DNA of 64,000 bases, taken from assembly GCF_010015445.1 (NCBI RefSeq), contig NC_053118.1, positions 17,403,437 through 17,467,436 of the forward strand, given 5' to 3'. Both the position numbers and the translations under genes were made by a program. Positions 1 to 33,864 of this stretch are shown piece by piece (positions within the stretch are counted from its first letter, which is position 1; every line of letters starts with the position of its first letter). The notes below the pieces were generated by a model, which did no database searches, had not been told where the DNA came from, and saw nothing but the letters and a program-made list of their open reading frames with translations. The stretch is from Perca fluviatilis (lineage: Eukaryota; Chordata; Actinopteri; Perciformes; Percidae).

Positions 1-65
1 TCCTCTTCCATCTGTTAGAGATATGTCACACTGACAAACACCCTTCAAATTCAGGTAGTGTGTAC

Positions 66-20121
<20,056 letters not shown>

Positions 20122-20133
20122 GGTTCTGTCACC

Positions 20134-23100
20134 TAAAACAGGGACACACAGTAAACTGGCAGGCAGATGGACAGGGTGGTGGTGCTGTTGGTAAGTTAAT
20201 ATAATAATCTAGAGGTGGGTTATCTACTCTACACCATCAGAGTCACTTGTAACTGTATGCCTGGACAAAATGAATCAATCATTATAAAATAAATGGCCAA
20301 CTATTTAGATAATTGATGTATCGTTTATGTTGCAACATTTCAAAACATTAGTTGATTTTAGCTTCTCAAATGTGAGGATTTGCTGCTTTTCTCCTTTTTA
20401 TATTTATATATATTTATCTGTAAATTGAATATTTGGGGATTTGGGGCGGTTAGTCCCAAAAAAATAAATAAACAAGTAATGTAGCACATTATTTGCTGGC
20501 ATCCTATGGATTAAAATTTCAATTGATAAATTGTAAAAAGTATTCAGCAGACTGTCTCAGCACTAAATTAATTATCAAAGCTACGAACTGTGCTCCACTG
20601 TCATACATTACACACAAACCTAAACTTGATTTGATTAAAACTGTCTGGGAATCAACAGAATTGTCAAATTGACATGATACAATTCCACTGAAAGCATAAA
20701 AAAAAAAAATGGAATTACAATAATACGGAATCATCGTCCACCACTAAGTTACTGTATTTTCAAGTTCGTTTTGCGGTGTCTCATCAGACATCAGGACCAC
20801 TGTGATTCACCATTATCACTTTCAAGTTTCCATTCAGAATCTTTAAACTTGAGAGATAGATTTTGCATTCATGCTTTTTACAAGAGTTTCCACCCAAAGA
20901 AAAACAACACACAGGGTAAAAAGGCTAAATGAAAACAAGATGACACTCCTTTAACTTTAACATTCAGCACAATATGGGTTCAGACGTTTAGACTATGGGA
21001 ATGAACAGAACATGTGATTCCACTTGTTGGGAACAGAGCGACTGACAGCTCTGCAGCTCACCGCCTGATTTTCTCTCACATTCTGTGTTTTTAGCACCGC
21101 GTCACTCACACAACAGTCTGACTTTGTGAAATAAGAGGTTTATTCAGCGTGATGTTATTATGCTCTGCTCTGGATGGCCGTTCTCCGCCTGCCTGCTCAG
21201 ATGTGAGAATTACATTTTCAGTCAACTGATTTACAATAATTCACCGATGTATTTGCTTTTTATCTGCCCTGCAGTTTGATACACTTTTTTTTTTGCATTG
21301 CAGGATGTTAACTGCTCTAACAGCCTTAGGACATCACCTGGATGGACGTTCCTGCTTCCAGAACATGTTTGTAATTACTTGTAGGTAGAAAGGATTAAAT
21401 GCTGCATTACAGGAATGGCAAAATCAGGATTATTCAGAAGATTTCTGGATAATAAATGTCTCATTTTAGTACTACAATTAACAGCTAAAAAATTTACTGT
21501 GGGCTACTTCAAAAGTAGTTTTACTCTCTATGCATGAGCACAGCAGTGTGGCTGGACTTCCCGATCTATGGCTTGATGTAGGTCAGACAGTCAACTGTAT
21601 GTAAGAAAAAACAATTTGACCTACATTTGTCTTTTATGCAACACACACACACACACACTCACACTCACACACACAGTATCCAAGGTAACCTATAAGATAT
21701 CAGTACAGTCTCTGCCTCCTTGGCAGCAGAGGATAGCTGCTGCTAGCCTGACCCGTCAAGAGAATATTTTCACAGCAATGACGCATCTGGATCTCAGACA
21801 GCGAGACCTTTATAGCTGCTGAGTGGAAGAAGTGATAACGCCTGACACCAGAGATAAAAATGGAAATGAGGTAAATAAAAAATTTGGACTGTTTATCTAA
21901 AGCTGTGGGAGAGTCATCATCAAAAAGGTTATGTGATAATGTTATGAAAATACAAGATTGCTGTAGAGAATTAGCTCAGTGCAGAGGCTGGGAAGTAAAT
22001 TTAATTAATTATTAAGAGAGTGGCCTGCGTGGTTAAATCAGTAAAAGCTGAAATTAAATCATTTTCATGAGCAGATCAAAAGACACATCATCAAAGAGGA
22101 TTCCAGCAACGAAACAGCACACAGTTTGAAAGAAAGGAGTGTCACTCAAACTCATGAAACCTTCCACATCATTTAGTAAGAATCTGACCAGCCTGAAGAA
22201 TTTAGTGTCCAGGTTGGACAAATCTTTTGGGAATAACTCTCCTCTCCTCTCCTCTCCTCTCCGACACCCACCTGCTGTGGTAATATGTTTTTTTCACTAA
22301 ATTCTCTTGAGTATAACCTAAGCATCGCAGCAGCCAACGCTTCTCCCTCAGGCTGGAGCTGGGAGAGCAGAGCACTCAAGGTTGTGTGCATCTCTGAAGG
22401 TGCAATTGAGTGGGCTGAGGCGAGAGACTGAGAAAATGTTTCTATGGTGACTACGCTCAACCATTCGGGTGTCTCCTATAAAGAAAACTTCTGCAAACAA
22501 CAAGCTGGTTCACTACAGCAGATGAAGGCACTGCTGAACCTCTGTATTATTAGCGGCCATGTCTAAAGCCTGGTATTGTACTTTAATACTTTTTGGTCAC
22601 CAACTGAAATATGTCAAAAACTGTCATGTACTGACAGTTGGAATTGATATTCAGTCAAATTCTTGGTGTTGCTAAATTAACTTTAATATTATATAATATA
22701 ATTTTGCTCATTTTAGACTATTCTATTCAGGCAAAAAATATTGTATGGCTGCATTGTATTAAGACAACATTAAACACTAATTCAAGTTGTATTTTGATAA
22801 ATAGAAAGAGGGATTTGGAGAAAAACCTTTGTATTTTCCTCTACATTTTCACAAGTATGGTTTTGGTATCAGTACAAAAAAGGTGATGACAAATGATATT
22901 TGTGCCGAGCTGGGCAATATAATGAGGTAGGCCTACTGTGATATCCTAATATGTGACTAATGTTATTGTCTGGGATTTTGGTTATTGTCATTTTGTAAAA
23001 GAGCTTAAAATGTTGCTTTTTTAGACCGTTCTAATTGAGTGAAAGTGAAATCAGTCATGAATGCCTGTATAGCACATAAGTTCAAGGTCAAGTTTCTCAA

Positions 23101-24038
23101 GTTTCTCAAATTACAAATATGAATTGTTTTAAAGAACAAATATGTTTACATATATATTTATACTTTCTACAATGTTCTGACATTTTAAAGACCATATATA
23201 ACATATAAAGAAAAGTAATCAACAGAGAGTGAAAATAATTGTTAGTTGCAGCCCTAATGAATACCACCTGAAGGCACCAATGGTCATCACGGCAATATCA
23301 ATGTTGACATATTTAGTCCAAAATATTGGTATATTTGGTTTTCTCAAAATAGCCCAGTCCTCTTCCACAGCCCACTGTTAGGACTGGACACCTAGTTCAT
23401 GTAATTGTTTACTGTTAATTAATGTAACTCTCACTCATGATAATACTGTAAATGCTGTGACCAAAACTGCAGTTTTAAATAAAACTGACCTGTTATCATG
23501 ATAACAGTTTTATTTTAAATGAGGTGTAAAGTATTTAAGGGCAACTCACTTCTTCTTCACATCTTACCACGTGACCATCAATGAAATGCAAAGTAGATTT
23601 AACTTCTCAACACTTGATTTTAACGTTAGGTCCTCAACACGCTCTTTTGATTTACAGGGAAACACTTTGGTTAAATAGCCTTTATGCTAGCATGACATTG
23701 ATTTAATTATAAATGTATACTGCAGGTCTCTCCACACAGCAGAGCAGCCGGTCCTCTGTGAGCTGCAAATAAAAGGTCTTAAGACTTTAATTCTCTGCGT
23801 GTTGTAACGTTAGGTTGTAACGTTAGGTCATATTTCCTGGTGAACCCTCAGTCTGTCTGCTGCTTGCACTCACATGAAGATGAAACAGAGGGAGGCTACA
23901 TTTTAGAAAAAACATCAGTTTAAAGGTTCTTACTGTTTTATTTCCAGGTCCTTTATTTCGGCGTTATGGTCGTAATGACATAATTCCAATATTCCATGTC
24001 ATGAATGTCATAGCCAGCTTTTAGATATACTATAAATG
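20134..24038. other. Probable lars2 intron 1, no recognised gene
   Basis: AT-rich sequence between the lars2 start-codon exon and its candidate promoter. It holds a degenerate repeat fragment around 20.25-20.45 kb, a short AC-rich microsatellite at 21640-21676, a (TCTCC)n tract at 22237-22262, a repeat fragment ending in the teleost gttagttgcagccct motif at 23240-23253, and a tandem pair of a taacgttaggttg unit near 23805-23828. One minus-strand open frame (22173-22460) looks better than random but I do not recognise it. Confidence 0.5.
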
Positions 24039-24110
24039 ACCTGTTTCTCTGGATCACGACTTCGCCATAGGCGCCGCCATCTTGGATTCAAATCAACTTT
24101 ATCAACACGG
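24039..24110 (-). promoter_or_regulatory. lars2: Candidate lars2 promoter and non-coding first exon with YY1-type motif
   Basis: On the minus strand, AAGATGGCGGC at 24073-24083 matches the YY1 element often found just downstream of the start site of mitochondrial and housekeeping genes. About 30 nt further on, an AG|GTCATT donor at 24040-24041 could end a non-coding exon. The lars2 start-codon exon has its own acceptor directly upstream of the ATG (gttttag at about 20133-20139, minus), so an upstream non-coding exon is expected. Transcript start and splice are inferred. Confidence 0.45.
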
Positions 24111-24243
24111 TGTACGTCGACAAAACCCATTTCGTTAAAAAAATATATATATAGATGAGATGCGTTTTATGAAAACCTTGCTTATGTAACACTATTGTGT
24201 CTACTTTACCTCTACATTTTCAACTTCTTGATTTTGCATACAT

Positions 24244-24702
<459 letters not shown>

Positions 24703-27700
24703 GGTGTGTGTGTGTGTGTGTGTGTGTGCGTGCGTGCGCGCGTGCGTGCATAAATGTTTGATTGCCAGAGCGTCATCATTGATTTCACTGAGTGGTAGCT
24801 CAGCCTTATACCTTAGCAACCCTGTAATCTCGTCCTGTTATCTATTATTTTTCATTAAAATCCAATCTAATTTTGATTCCAGTAAAATTACTGCCCCCCA
24901 GATACAGAGAATTGTTTTCCAGCTAAAATAACTTGAACATGCAAATTTGACAGGACAAATTACATCTATTGTCAAGAGTCTCATTTTCATTTGTTATTCT
25001 GTTTAATGGTGCCATTATAATGAACCATTTATTAAAAGGTTAATGGGTTTAACTATTGGCTTTTATAATGATAAATAGATTATTTACTGATGATTTACAG
25101 ATCAGTTATTAATACGAACTACATTTGGGTTGCCAGATTGTGAAGAATCTCAATGGTGTCCTTCCTATTAGGTAACATTGCAGCAGTTACATGTTTTTTT
25201 TTCTTATTGATGAACTTTAAAGCAGTAGTAAAAATCAGTCATTAATAAAGCAATTTGTTTACACTTAACCTCTTTATAAAGGGTGCCTTATAAGAAGCAT
25301 TATTTAAAATGCAAAGTACACACCATGGATGTATTATATACACACTAGTTTCAATGACATTTTCTGTTTTACATCAAACCTTTACTTTATCTTTCATCTA
25401 GGGCAGTGGAAATAGATTTAAAACTATTTTTAAGTGCAACTTTCTTGTTTAACCACTGGTTTGTTGTTTTAAAGTTTCTTTTATCGTTTGGGGTCAAATG
25501 TACATCATTTATTTTTGTATTAACCAATGTAAATCAATTCAAATCATAGTCCCACTGTAAGGAGAACATGACTGAAATAATTCCATGACACAAATTTACT
25601 GCCAGCAGCACTACAAAGGCTTTCAATATACGTGATTTTTGAGAGGAGCACTATTTCTTTGATGCCAACTTCCAGCATAAAGTGATTGCTGACTGAGAGA
25701 GCACCACCACTCCCTCTCATCTTCATCACATAGCAGAGGGGTTCTGAAGAGGAAGATGAGGAGGAGGCAGTGCCTTATCAGAGCCTCTGTTCTACGAGCG
25801 CTCCCCGTGGCTCTCACCTTTGATCTGACGTGCAGAGGGAAGCAGTGAAGGAGGGAAGAAGCCAGAGTCGGCGAGGGAAGAGAGGAGGAGGGTGGGGTAT
25901 CATTAGCAGGAGAATCGAGTTCCTCAACCTGACGTCAGAGAGCTAAACCTTGGGCTCTGCTCTGGCCTGCTGCCGTCGTACGTCAGAGTTAAGTGGGCGC
26001 CTCTGCTCCGGGCACAACAGGATGTAGCTGAAGAGGAGGAATGAAGGAGGGAAATGGGTTTTTGACACAGTTGAGACACTAACTCTCATACAGCTAAAGA
26101 TCTGTCTGCAGATACAGAGGGTGGCTCCCGGAGGAATTAATCTAATATTCACTTCCTCATCATTACACTATTTCACATGAGGACTGCAGATGCTGGTGAA
26201 TGGTCTTTTATCATTTGTTCAGAATTGAAATTCCTGCTGAAATTTTGGACAAATGTGCTCCTCCAGCTCCGTTTCATTTTAATGCTCCATTCTAAAATGT
26301 ATTGATAACTTTTTCTGTTTCACAAAGCAAGGAAATCCATTGTGCCCACATGATGGATGAAGAAGTTGTTCTAAGGTTACCTTGAAGGTCAGCTTTTCTG
26401 TACACTAGACCAGATCTAAAGCAGTGGAAGACGTGAATAAGACGGATGTTACCTTTACTCATTTGATAACACAGTGACATTTCAAAGCTTACAGATTTAA
26501 ACTGTGTGATTTATTGCAAGTATTCCGATGACCAATAGGAACAAAATACATTCAGTCTCTTTGTGAATGAGGACTACATACACGAAAAACACAAAGAGTA
26601 GTTAACTGGGTCACACATCTTGGTAATTCAAGCCCATAGATTGTAAAAACTAGTTCAAAAACTTGGTTTTAAATCAAATGTTTTTCTCAATAAGGTGACA
26701 TATTTATGACATCATAGTTAGCAACTAAAGTTAAAGATTGGGGTAAAAAAAGGTATTTTTCAACATTCAAGAATAGTAAAAAATAAATGAAAAAACAGAT
26801 GTTTTCAGGGTAATCAACATAAACATACAGTAAGAACAAAAGTTATCTCCTCGTCAGATGCTGTGAGGTCTGTACTCCAGGTCAATATTCTTTTCAAAGT
26901 AATGATCCTCTGACAGCGCAACATATAAGGAAAAATGATAGGTATCATATAACTGGAGCAGATGGAGGCACAGTGTCCTCAGGGAGCGTCTGAGTGAGCA
27001 AAGCCCATTTATTGCTGGAAATCTGTGGAGAAAGAACACACTGAAACAAAACATGGAAGCAGTTCTGTGAAAGTCTCATCCTCTTTCCAGCTGCCAGCTT
27101 TGTCTCAGTGTTCCACTTCTTTGTATTTCGTTGTAATTAACAGTAGAAAAAAAAACTATATGGCATCATTTCTCATGGCAAAGTCTATAGTTTAATGGCA
27201 AAGTATTTTAATCATTTATTTTTTTGTTGCATTAAAGTTGTGAATTTTTTGGACTGCTACATAGCCTTTGAGTCTCAGGTACAAGCAGCCTCTGTTGTTT
27301 TTCAAACAAATCACTTTTGAAAGCAACCAATCATCCTCCTTCTCCACCCACATCCGCCTCCCCGTTCTCACCATGACAAACAACCCATGGTAATCACCCC
27401 CTCTCTGCCTATTTTGGAGGACGATTGCATTTCACCAGCAGAGAACCAGATGACAAACGACCACACAGAGCAGAATGCGTTAGGTAGAAAGCAGATGAGG
27501 GGAAAGGGGGGCTGACTCACCTGTCCAAGATGACCTTTCGTGGACGTGTGTGTGTGATTCACAATCCACATCCACTTCAATGAGAAGTAGGCTGTTGGTG
27601 CAAGAGAGAAGCAATCTCACACCATCTCAGCTCCCCGAGACCAGCAAGAAGCAGGCTGATGGGTCTCTGCATGCCTCTGACCGTGGTTCAGAGAGCCTGA

Positions 27701-30700
27701 TAAGTATGTGATGTTATTTTCAGGGCCGGTTTCACAATGATGGCCCCTAGTGTCCTTCACATATCTGTTCTCATCGAGGGCTGAGGAAGTTTGGATCTGG
27801 AACAAGATCTTAAATAATCTGTTGAGAAGTGTCTGGCAGCCTCACTCTCCCTCCTGATTTTTCCTGTTCTCATTTTCTTGCACTGCTGCACAACTTCCAC
27901 TCACTGAAGATGAAAAATGCAGATTCTGCAACAGACATTTGTTATGTCTTCCCTCTGACTCCCCATCCACTTTGCCTGATGTCAGAGCAGCTCCTTGGCA
28001 ATTAATGTAACTAATTAGTGTACAACTCCTCAGATCCCTCTTCACTCTCCTAGATGCACTCACCCCGGCTGCAATAGAGGCTCTTATAAACGTTTCCAGT
28101 TTGTGCTATATTTTATATTTCTAATCCACTATATTTGTACTTTTTAATTCAGTACATTTATTTGACATCTAGTTCAATTTCATACAATTTACCTTATTTC
28201 ACAAAAAGAATCCACACAGTATTCTACTTTTCTGATTTCTACTTTTGAAAAATAAAACATCTGTATTTTTACTCAAGTATATTTTTATTGCAGAAGTTTA
28301 ATTAAGTGGTTTTACATTGTAAGATTGCTAATTTTCCACAGCGATTTAGCATTGCACTTCCATAAAGCTGGTACTCACAAAGAGAAAAAAAGACATCGCC
28401 GTCGGAGCAGCAGAGGCCAATCCTGACATTTTTTCCCCCAGTATGTGTCAAGCTCCAAAAATGCTGGATCCTACAAATAATGTACAGTAACTCAGTAGCA
28501 TATTTCGTTAGACCCTCCATGGCTGGTAAACCCATCAATTTTGAACTCCATCTGCCAAGTCTGAAACAAGCTAACACAAATCTCAAGCCTGATCCAAGAT
28601 AATCAGACTTTAGAAACCTCTCAACTGCCCAAGACAAATTTTTCCTATAGGAGACAACAAAAGATTATTTTATCTTATCTTAAACCTCCTTTCTCCTCCT
28701 GATGAGTAAACTAAACCTAATGTGTAAAATAGGTAAAAGAAAGGATGAATACTCACTTTTTGTGAGTGGTATGATTTGATTTGCAGGTGTTGATGAGGCC
28801 CTTTTCAAAATGTTTGGTACACTTAGCTTTAAGGCCTGAATTTATTATAACATCTTCTATATTTTATGATCACTGTGTGCTACAGTGCTGCCCGGACTTG
28901 TTGGTCTCCAACTCTTTGCCAGCTGAGCGGGTCATATTCTGACTCAGCAACATGGTTATGACTACATTGGGCCTGCAATATTCTTGGCACTGACACCAAA
29001 CATGACAATAACAACAATGACATTGTTATTAGTTGTATTATTGTTCATCAACTAAACATAATACTTCCTCGACACCCCATTTCTCCTCCTTTTCTATAGA
29101 GACCAACCTGTTATGTTGCCGTGGCAATGAGTCCTGTCAGTGATTGGATATATGACAGGATGGAGACAGACAGGGGATTCACCAGGTTCAGATGTAAAAA
29201 GAGGAGCTTGAACATTGTGTCTCTGAGGATGTGTGTGTACCCGAATCCTCAACCTCTAATTATGTCAGTTGTCGGTGTGAGCCGGTGGGTCAGACTAATG
29301 GTGTCTGATCCGGCACAGAGTCAGCCAGGAGCCACTAACAGGTCTTCCTTTTGGTTTCCTGAATAAAGAGCCATATTTTGAGAAAATGAATCTTTCATAC
29401 ATTCTCTTTTCTTTGGCACAAGAGACTTTTATCTTAATCCCATTTGCATTTCTGTCACCAAAGCAATTTACATTTTTATAGCATAATTAATGAACAAGAA
29501 AGTCATTTACATTTCCTTGCTCTGTTCACCAGTACATTGTCTAGACTAGAGCATATCTGATGCGAGGAGACCAGCATTTAAAAAAACAAAAACGAGTGGG
29601 AGTGTTTGTGAGAGGGATGTCTGAGTGTGCAGAAAGAGAACGGAGACAAGGGGACGAGGGCTTTAAGGTAGCAAATTGACACCAAAGCTTCAGCTGGCCC
29701 TCACATCAAATACATGGAGGCAGGCTTCTGGAGCAAATCACAGTATTTAAACAGCACCGAAGAAAACAATTTATACAACTGGCATTCATATTTCCTAGCC
29801 TGCAAAGATGAAAGAGAATAATTCATCCCGATTTCGCCTCTGGTCAATGACCTAATTCTGTTAATAGCTTATTATCTTTCCTGATGCATTATGTATACAA
29901 TGTTAGGAAGAGTATACTGGTTAAAGGCAGAACTGTTTCCTCATTGAAAGTCATATCAACCTTTAATAAGTGGTTACCAGAAACACAATGCATAAACAAT
30001 GAATTGATTGACATCTTTAATAAGAGGAGGGGATAGTGTTTTCAGGTGGGTGGACACGGTGAGAGCAACACCTATAAAATATAAAAACAGACTTGTTTAA
30101 AAAATGCTGTTGTTGTATTGAATTGCACTATGTTCCATGGCATGCCTAATCCTGCAACACACAAGGTGAGGTCAAGAGAACATTTTGTGCAAAAATTGCA
30201 AATATTGGTTATCATGAAAAAGGCAGTAAAAAGTGAAACAACTCTGACACTGTGGATCATCACACACTCTTTACTGTACAGATATATTATTATTCATACC
30301 TGTATGTTTTTAAAGATAATAAAATAATAAAATTGACACTGTGGACAGTCCTGTCATGGTAAAAAGGTCAGTCCTACCTCGCAGTCATTTTTTCTAGCAT
30401 CAGGTTATGTCGAATTCAACTCTAAGTTGCACAAACGTCATTTTTTTAGGAGGCTGGGTTGACTCTGAGCTCAGTGTGATTCGGGCCAATGCTGGCTCAC
30501 ATGGTGACCGCAGCTTGAAACCTCTTCTTGCCAAAATGGACCAGGTGTTCAACCACTGGTCCTAATATTTAACTCTTATTACAACTCCACAAAACTGAGA
30601 TTAACTACAGCTGTGTCCCCCTGTAAATGTAATCAGCTGTTTGTGATAAAGCGTTGGGTCCAAAACACAAATAGGGGAGGATAAGGGACGGGAGGGATGG

Positions 30701-32020
30701 TGGTGAGTGTGTCCTCTTCAGATACAGCAGCCAGGTGATACACACTGTGTGCAAAACCCCTGCTGCTACAGCACAGTGGAGGCCCATGTTTATTGATGTG
30801 TCTGGCTGCCCCTAAGTTCACAATATGGCTGAGAGAAACAAACACCAATGTACAGAAAGCTCTCGGAGCAAAGAACAGATGAACAAACAAGCAAACAGAT
30901 TACGGACTGTTGGGTTTACCCTCTCAGATATGTTTTCCTACCAGCTAGGCACATACTGTATGTATAAATATATTTCAACACAGTCTGTTTACCTACAGTT
31001 CGTCACTATGGGTAACCATAGTAACTAGTCATTTATTAGTAATGAATATACTTTATATATCTTTCCTTACATCTGGGGCTGTAGCACCCACTGTGGACAC
31101 TGAGCTTTTGTCCTCTGCAGCAACATTGGGAGTAGTTAATTATTTAATTGGGTGATTTCAATTTAATAAATACATTTGACTCATTTTAAGCCAATGAATA
31201 AATAAATACACAGATGAAGGATCCACTGCTTTCCCACCAGACTTCTATTCCTGGCAGTGCAGAGATGGTTTGAAAGGGCGTTTAGACCTTTATGAAGCTA
31301 GCACTTATTTACAGAAAATATAAGATCAGTTAGCCTAAATACAAAAATATGAAAAATACAAACTAATACTATTACAAACTATTAAACGTGCCGCGGGTTG
31401 TTCTCTGCAGGCTGTCTGAATGCAGTGTACCACTTATTTTTGTTCACCTTATCCACAGTCTTTTTTTCTCATATTGCACAGTTGGAGAGAAGTCGCAGAT
31501 CAACAGAGACAGCGAGAATAAGACTGGGTTGTGTTTTCAAATAATTTCATTTCATTGAGAAAGTTGCATTGAGCATAGGCTACGTGAGGATTGCTCATTG
31601 GAAGATGTGTGTTGAACTTGGCGCTTCTGTCCCTGCGCACTGGAGGCTCTCCCCTCACCACTCCTTTGTGTCTCTGTGCTCAGCAGCAGCGCTCACACCT
31701 GAAGTGACAGAAGGGGGGGAGGGGGGGTGACGCTCAGAGAAGCTCAGAGAAGCTGTGATGAAGGCAGCGCACGGTGCTGCTCAGCCTGCTTTCACTGTAA
31801 AGCGATTGCGGGGCACATTTGGGGAAAAAGTCAGAAGGAAAATATCCAAAGGGAGGGGGACGCGTGCGTGTGACAGGCTGTGGACGTTTCCATTTACACC
31901 AGTCGGGCAGGGAATTGAATCTCTCCATCGGGAGCTGCGTTATTAAAAAATAAATCACTGGCGAGTGGCATTTTCTAACATTGCACGCCTCGTCCGTCGC
32001 CTGCGGATCGCCACAGCACC

Positions 32021-32059
32021 ATGCGAGCAGGAGAGACGCGCCCTAGTGTGCCATGCTGA
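32021..32059 (+). promoter_or_regulatory. tmem158: Upstream ORF overlapping the tmem158 start codon
   Basis: An ATG with A at -3 (caccATG) 32 nt before the tmem158 start opens a 12-codon frame. Its TGA (32057-32059) lies 1 nt beyond the main ATG (32053-32055), in another frame. The arrangement could lower translation of tmem158. The frame is seen directly; the effect is inferred. Confidence 0.55.
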
Positions 32060-32754
32060 ACGACTCTCCGACGCTCCTGCTGGCTCTCACCGCGGTGGCC
32101 GGACTTCTCCAGCGATGCCAAGGCTGGAGCGACGAAGACCTCCTCCTGCCGCCCATCAACTCCTCCAACAGGTTCCTGGCCAATCTGGAGGTGGACGTGC
32201 GCTTCTCCAAGAGGTCTGTGGAGGAGAGCGAAGCCTCGCCCGACGCCTCCTCGCTGCAGACCCTGTCCCAGTGCAACGTGAGCGTCCAGAGACTCCTGCC
32301 CACCTCGCTGGTGGCCCGCTGGGACAGCACCTTCGGCTTCCAGTGTGATGTGCTCATCTACACCACCAACAACCACGGAAGGGCTTTTTTTTCCGCATCG
32401 ATCAACAGGGCGATCTCGCCTGTCGTCATCGAGCACCTCGGGGTCGCCGGGGGTCAGCAGGAGTTGCGGCTGTGCGTGGGCTGCGGGATGTCCCGGTACC
32501 GGAGGTTTGGTCAGGGCAGGTCGAGGGGCCAGCAGACCGGGGATCAGGTCACTTTCTGCTGCGTGGATTTCAGCCTCGACGAGCTGAAGGGCGACAAAAG
32601 TTGGAGGCTGAACAGAAAGCCCATCGAGTCGACACTTGTGGCTTGTTTCATGACTTTGGTCATCATTGTGTGGAGTGTTGCTGCTCTCATATGGCCAGTC
32701 CCGATCATTGCAGGGTTTCTGCCCAATGGGATGGAGCAGAGGAGACCGAGATAA
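32053..32754 (+). CDS. tmem158: Transmembrane protein 158 (Ras-induced senescence protein family)
   Basis: A 233-residue protein in a single exon, as in mammals. It has a signal peptide (about residues 1-24), an extracellular domain with paired cysteines, and a hydrophobic membrane segment (about 193-222). The most conserved stretch is the juxtamembrane and membrane part, starting RLNRKPIESTLVACFM and ending GFLPNGMEQRR, which is almost identical to the human protein as I know it. Other family blocks are CNVSVQR, GFQCD, NNHGRAFF, IEHLG, LRLCVGCG and FCCVDFSLDEL. The long alanine-rich C-terminal tail of human TMEM158 is absent; the fish protein stops just after the MEQRR block. The family is known as induced by Ras signalling; its molecular role is poorly defined. 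The start was chosen as the first ATG giving a signal peptide; a short uORF overlaps it. Divergent from lars2 and upstream of cdcp1, as in human 3p21. Confidence 0.96.
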   Translation: MLNDSPTLLLALTAVAGLLQRCQGWSDEDLLLPPINSSNRFLANLEVDVRFSKRSVEESEASPDASSLQTLSQCNVSVQRLLPTSLVARWDSTFGFQCDVLIYTTNNHGRAFFSASINRAISPVVIEHLGVAGGQQELRLCVGCGMSRYRRFGQGRSRGQQTGDQVTFCCVDFSLDELKGDKSWRLNRKPIESTLVACFMTLVIIVWSVAALIWPVPIIAGFLPNGMEQRRPR

Positions 32755-33328
32755 TTGAAATTATCTTTATTATAATTAGCCTGTGCTGCCTATACTATAA
32801 CTGTAGCCATCCAACTGTTTACCTGAATGAATGGTCGAGGAGCTTTGGAGACATTCTTGATCAAATGCATTAGTTTTTGGGTGTTCTTTAACCCTTATTA
32901 GAGCTCCTCCTCATTAGGACAACCAAGGTAAAGTATGATGGATTATACTATCCAATAGTAATCTATACACCAATGTGTTTTGTATTCCCTTGTAGGACTT
33001 CCCATAGATTATGTCAGCGCAAACCGTGCAAACTTTTTCTCTTTAAACAGTGTTTGTATAGTTTTTAATCTTTCTAGAAAGTTGTTGCCTTATCCCATGT
33101 TTAGGACTTTTGCACTGAAAACTGAACTTTAAAGTGTGCCGTTGCATATGTAACCTATAATTATGTTCAAAGTAAATGTATTAGCCTCCACCCCCCATAC
33201 GTTCTGAAAAAAGATGTTGTTTCTGATTGACATAGAGAGGGTTTCAATAATTATATTGTTATAGATTTATAATGTCAAGTTCAATATGCGTGCTTATTTG
33301 TATTCATGTTCCAACGGTTTCAATGAAA

Positions 33329-33334
33329 AATAAA
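33329..33334 (+). promoter_or_regulatory. tmem158: Candidate poly(A) signal of tmem158
   Basis: AATAAA about 575 nt after the tmem158 stop, the first good signal downstream on this strand. It implies a 3' UTR of about 600 nt. Confidence 0.55.
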
Positions 33335-33864
33335 ATTGATTATAGGCTATATCTCAGATTCTCTCTGACCTGCTCTCTAGCCCAAATCAATGTAGTTATT
33401 TCAAGTGAACACAGCATGTGATCCAAATTTCAAAACAGACTTTAAGCTAACACTGTCAAAGACTTTGGAAAATATACACTCAGTTGCCAGTTTATTAGGT
33501 ACACAAATCTAAATGCAGTCTGACACAACAGTCCTGCAATAAAATCTACCTCTATAATTGGTCATAATGTTCCGTTTTTATTGAAAATGTTTTAGAGAGG
33601 TGTTGTGTGATCATTTTGGAGGATGTAGTTTGTGGTGCTGTTGAGCTGTTGAGCTGTAGCTACTGTTGTTCCTATTGTTTCTGGTATGTAGCCTCATTTA
33701 AATAAATTGACAAAATAATAGAAACACCTGTCAGTATAACAATTCAATAGGACCACAAGCTGAACCCTTCAAAATGATCAAGTTCATCGTATGGTAACAT
33801 GGATGAGGTGCAGCTGCCCAAACAAAGGAGCTATTGACACTGATATTTTATTATCTCAATGTTT

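Noticed and set aside
28302..28637. 111-codon minus-strand frame in the lars2-tmem158 intergenic region
   Set aside because: No recognisable domain, odd composition and no splice context. Treated as chance.
31975..32436. 153-codon antisense frame over tmem158
   Set aside because: It is the shadow of a GC-rich coding exon on the other strand and has no recognisable family.
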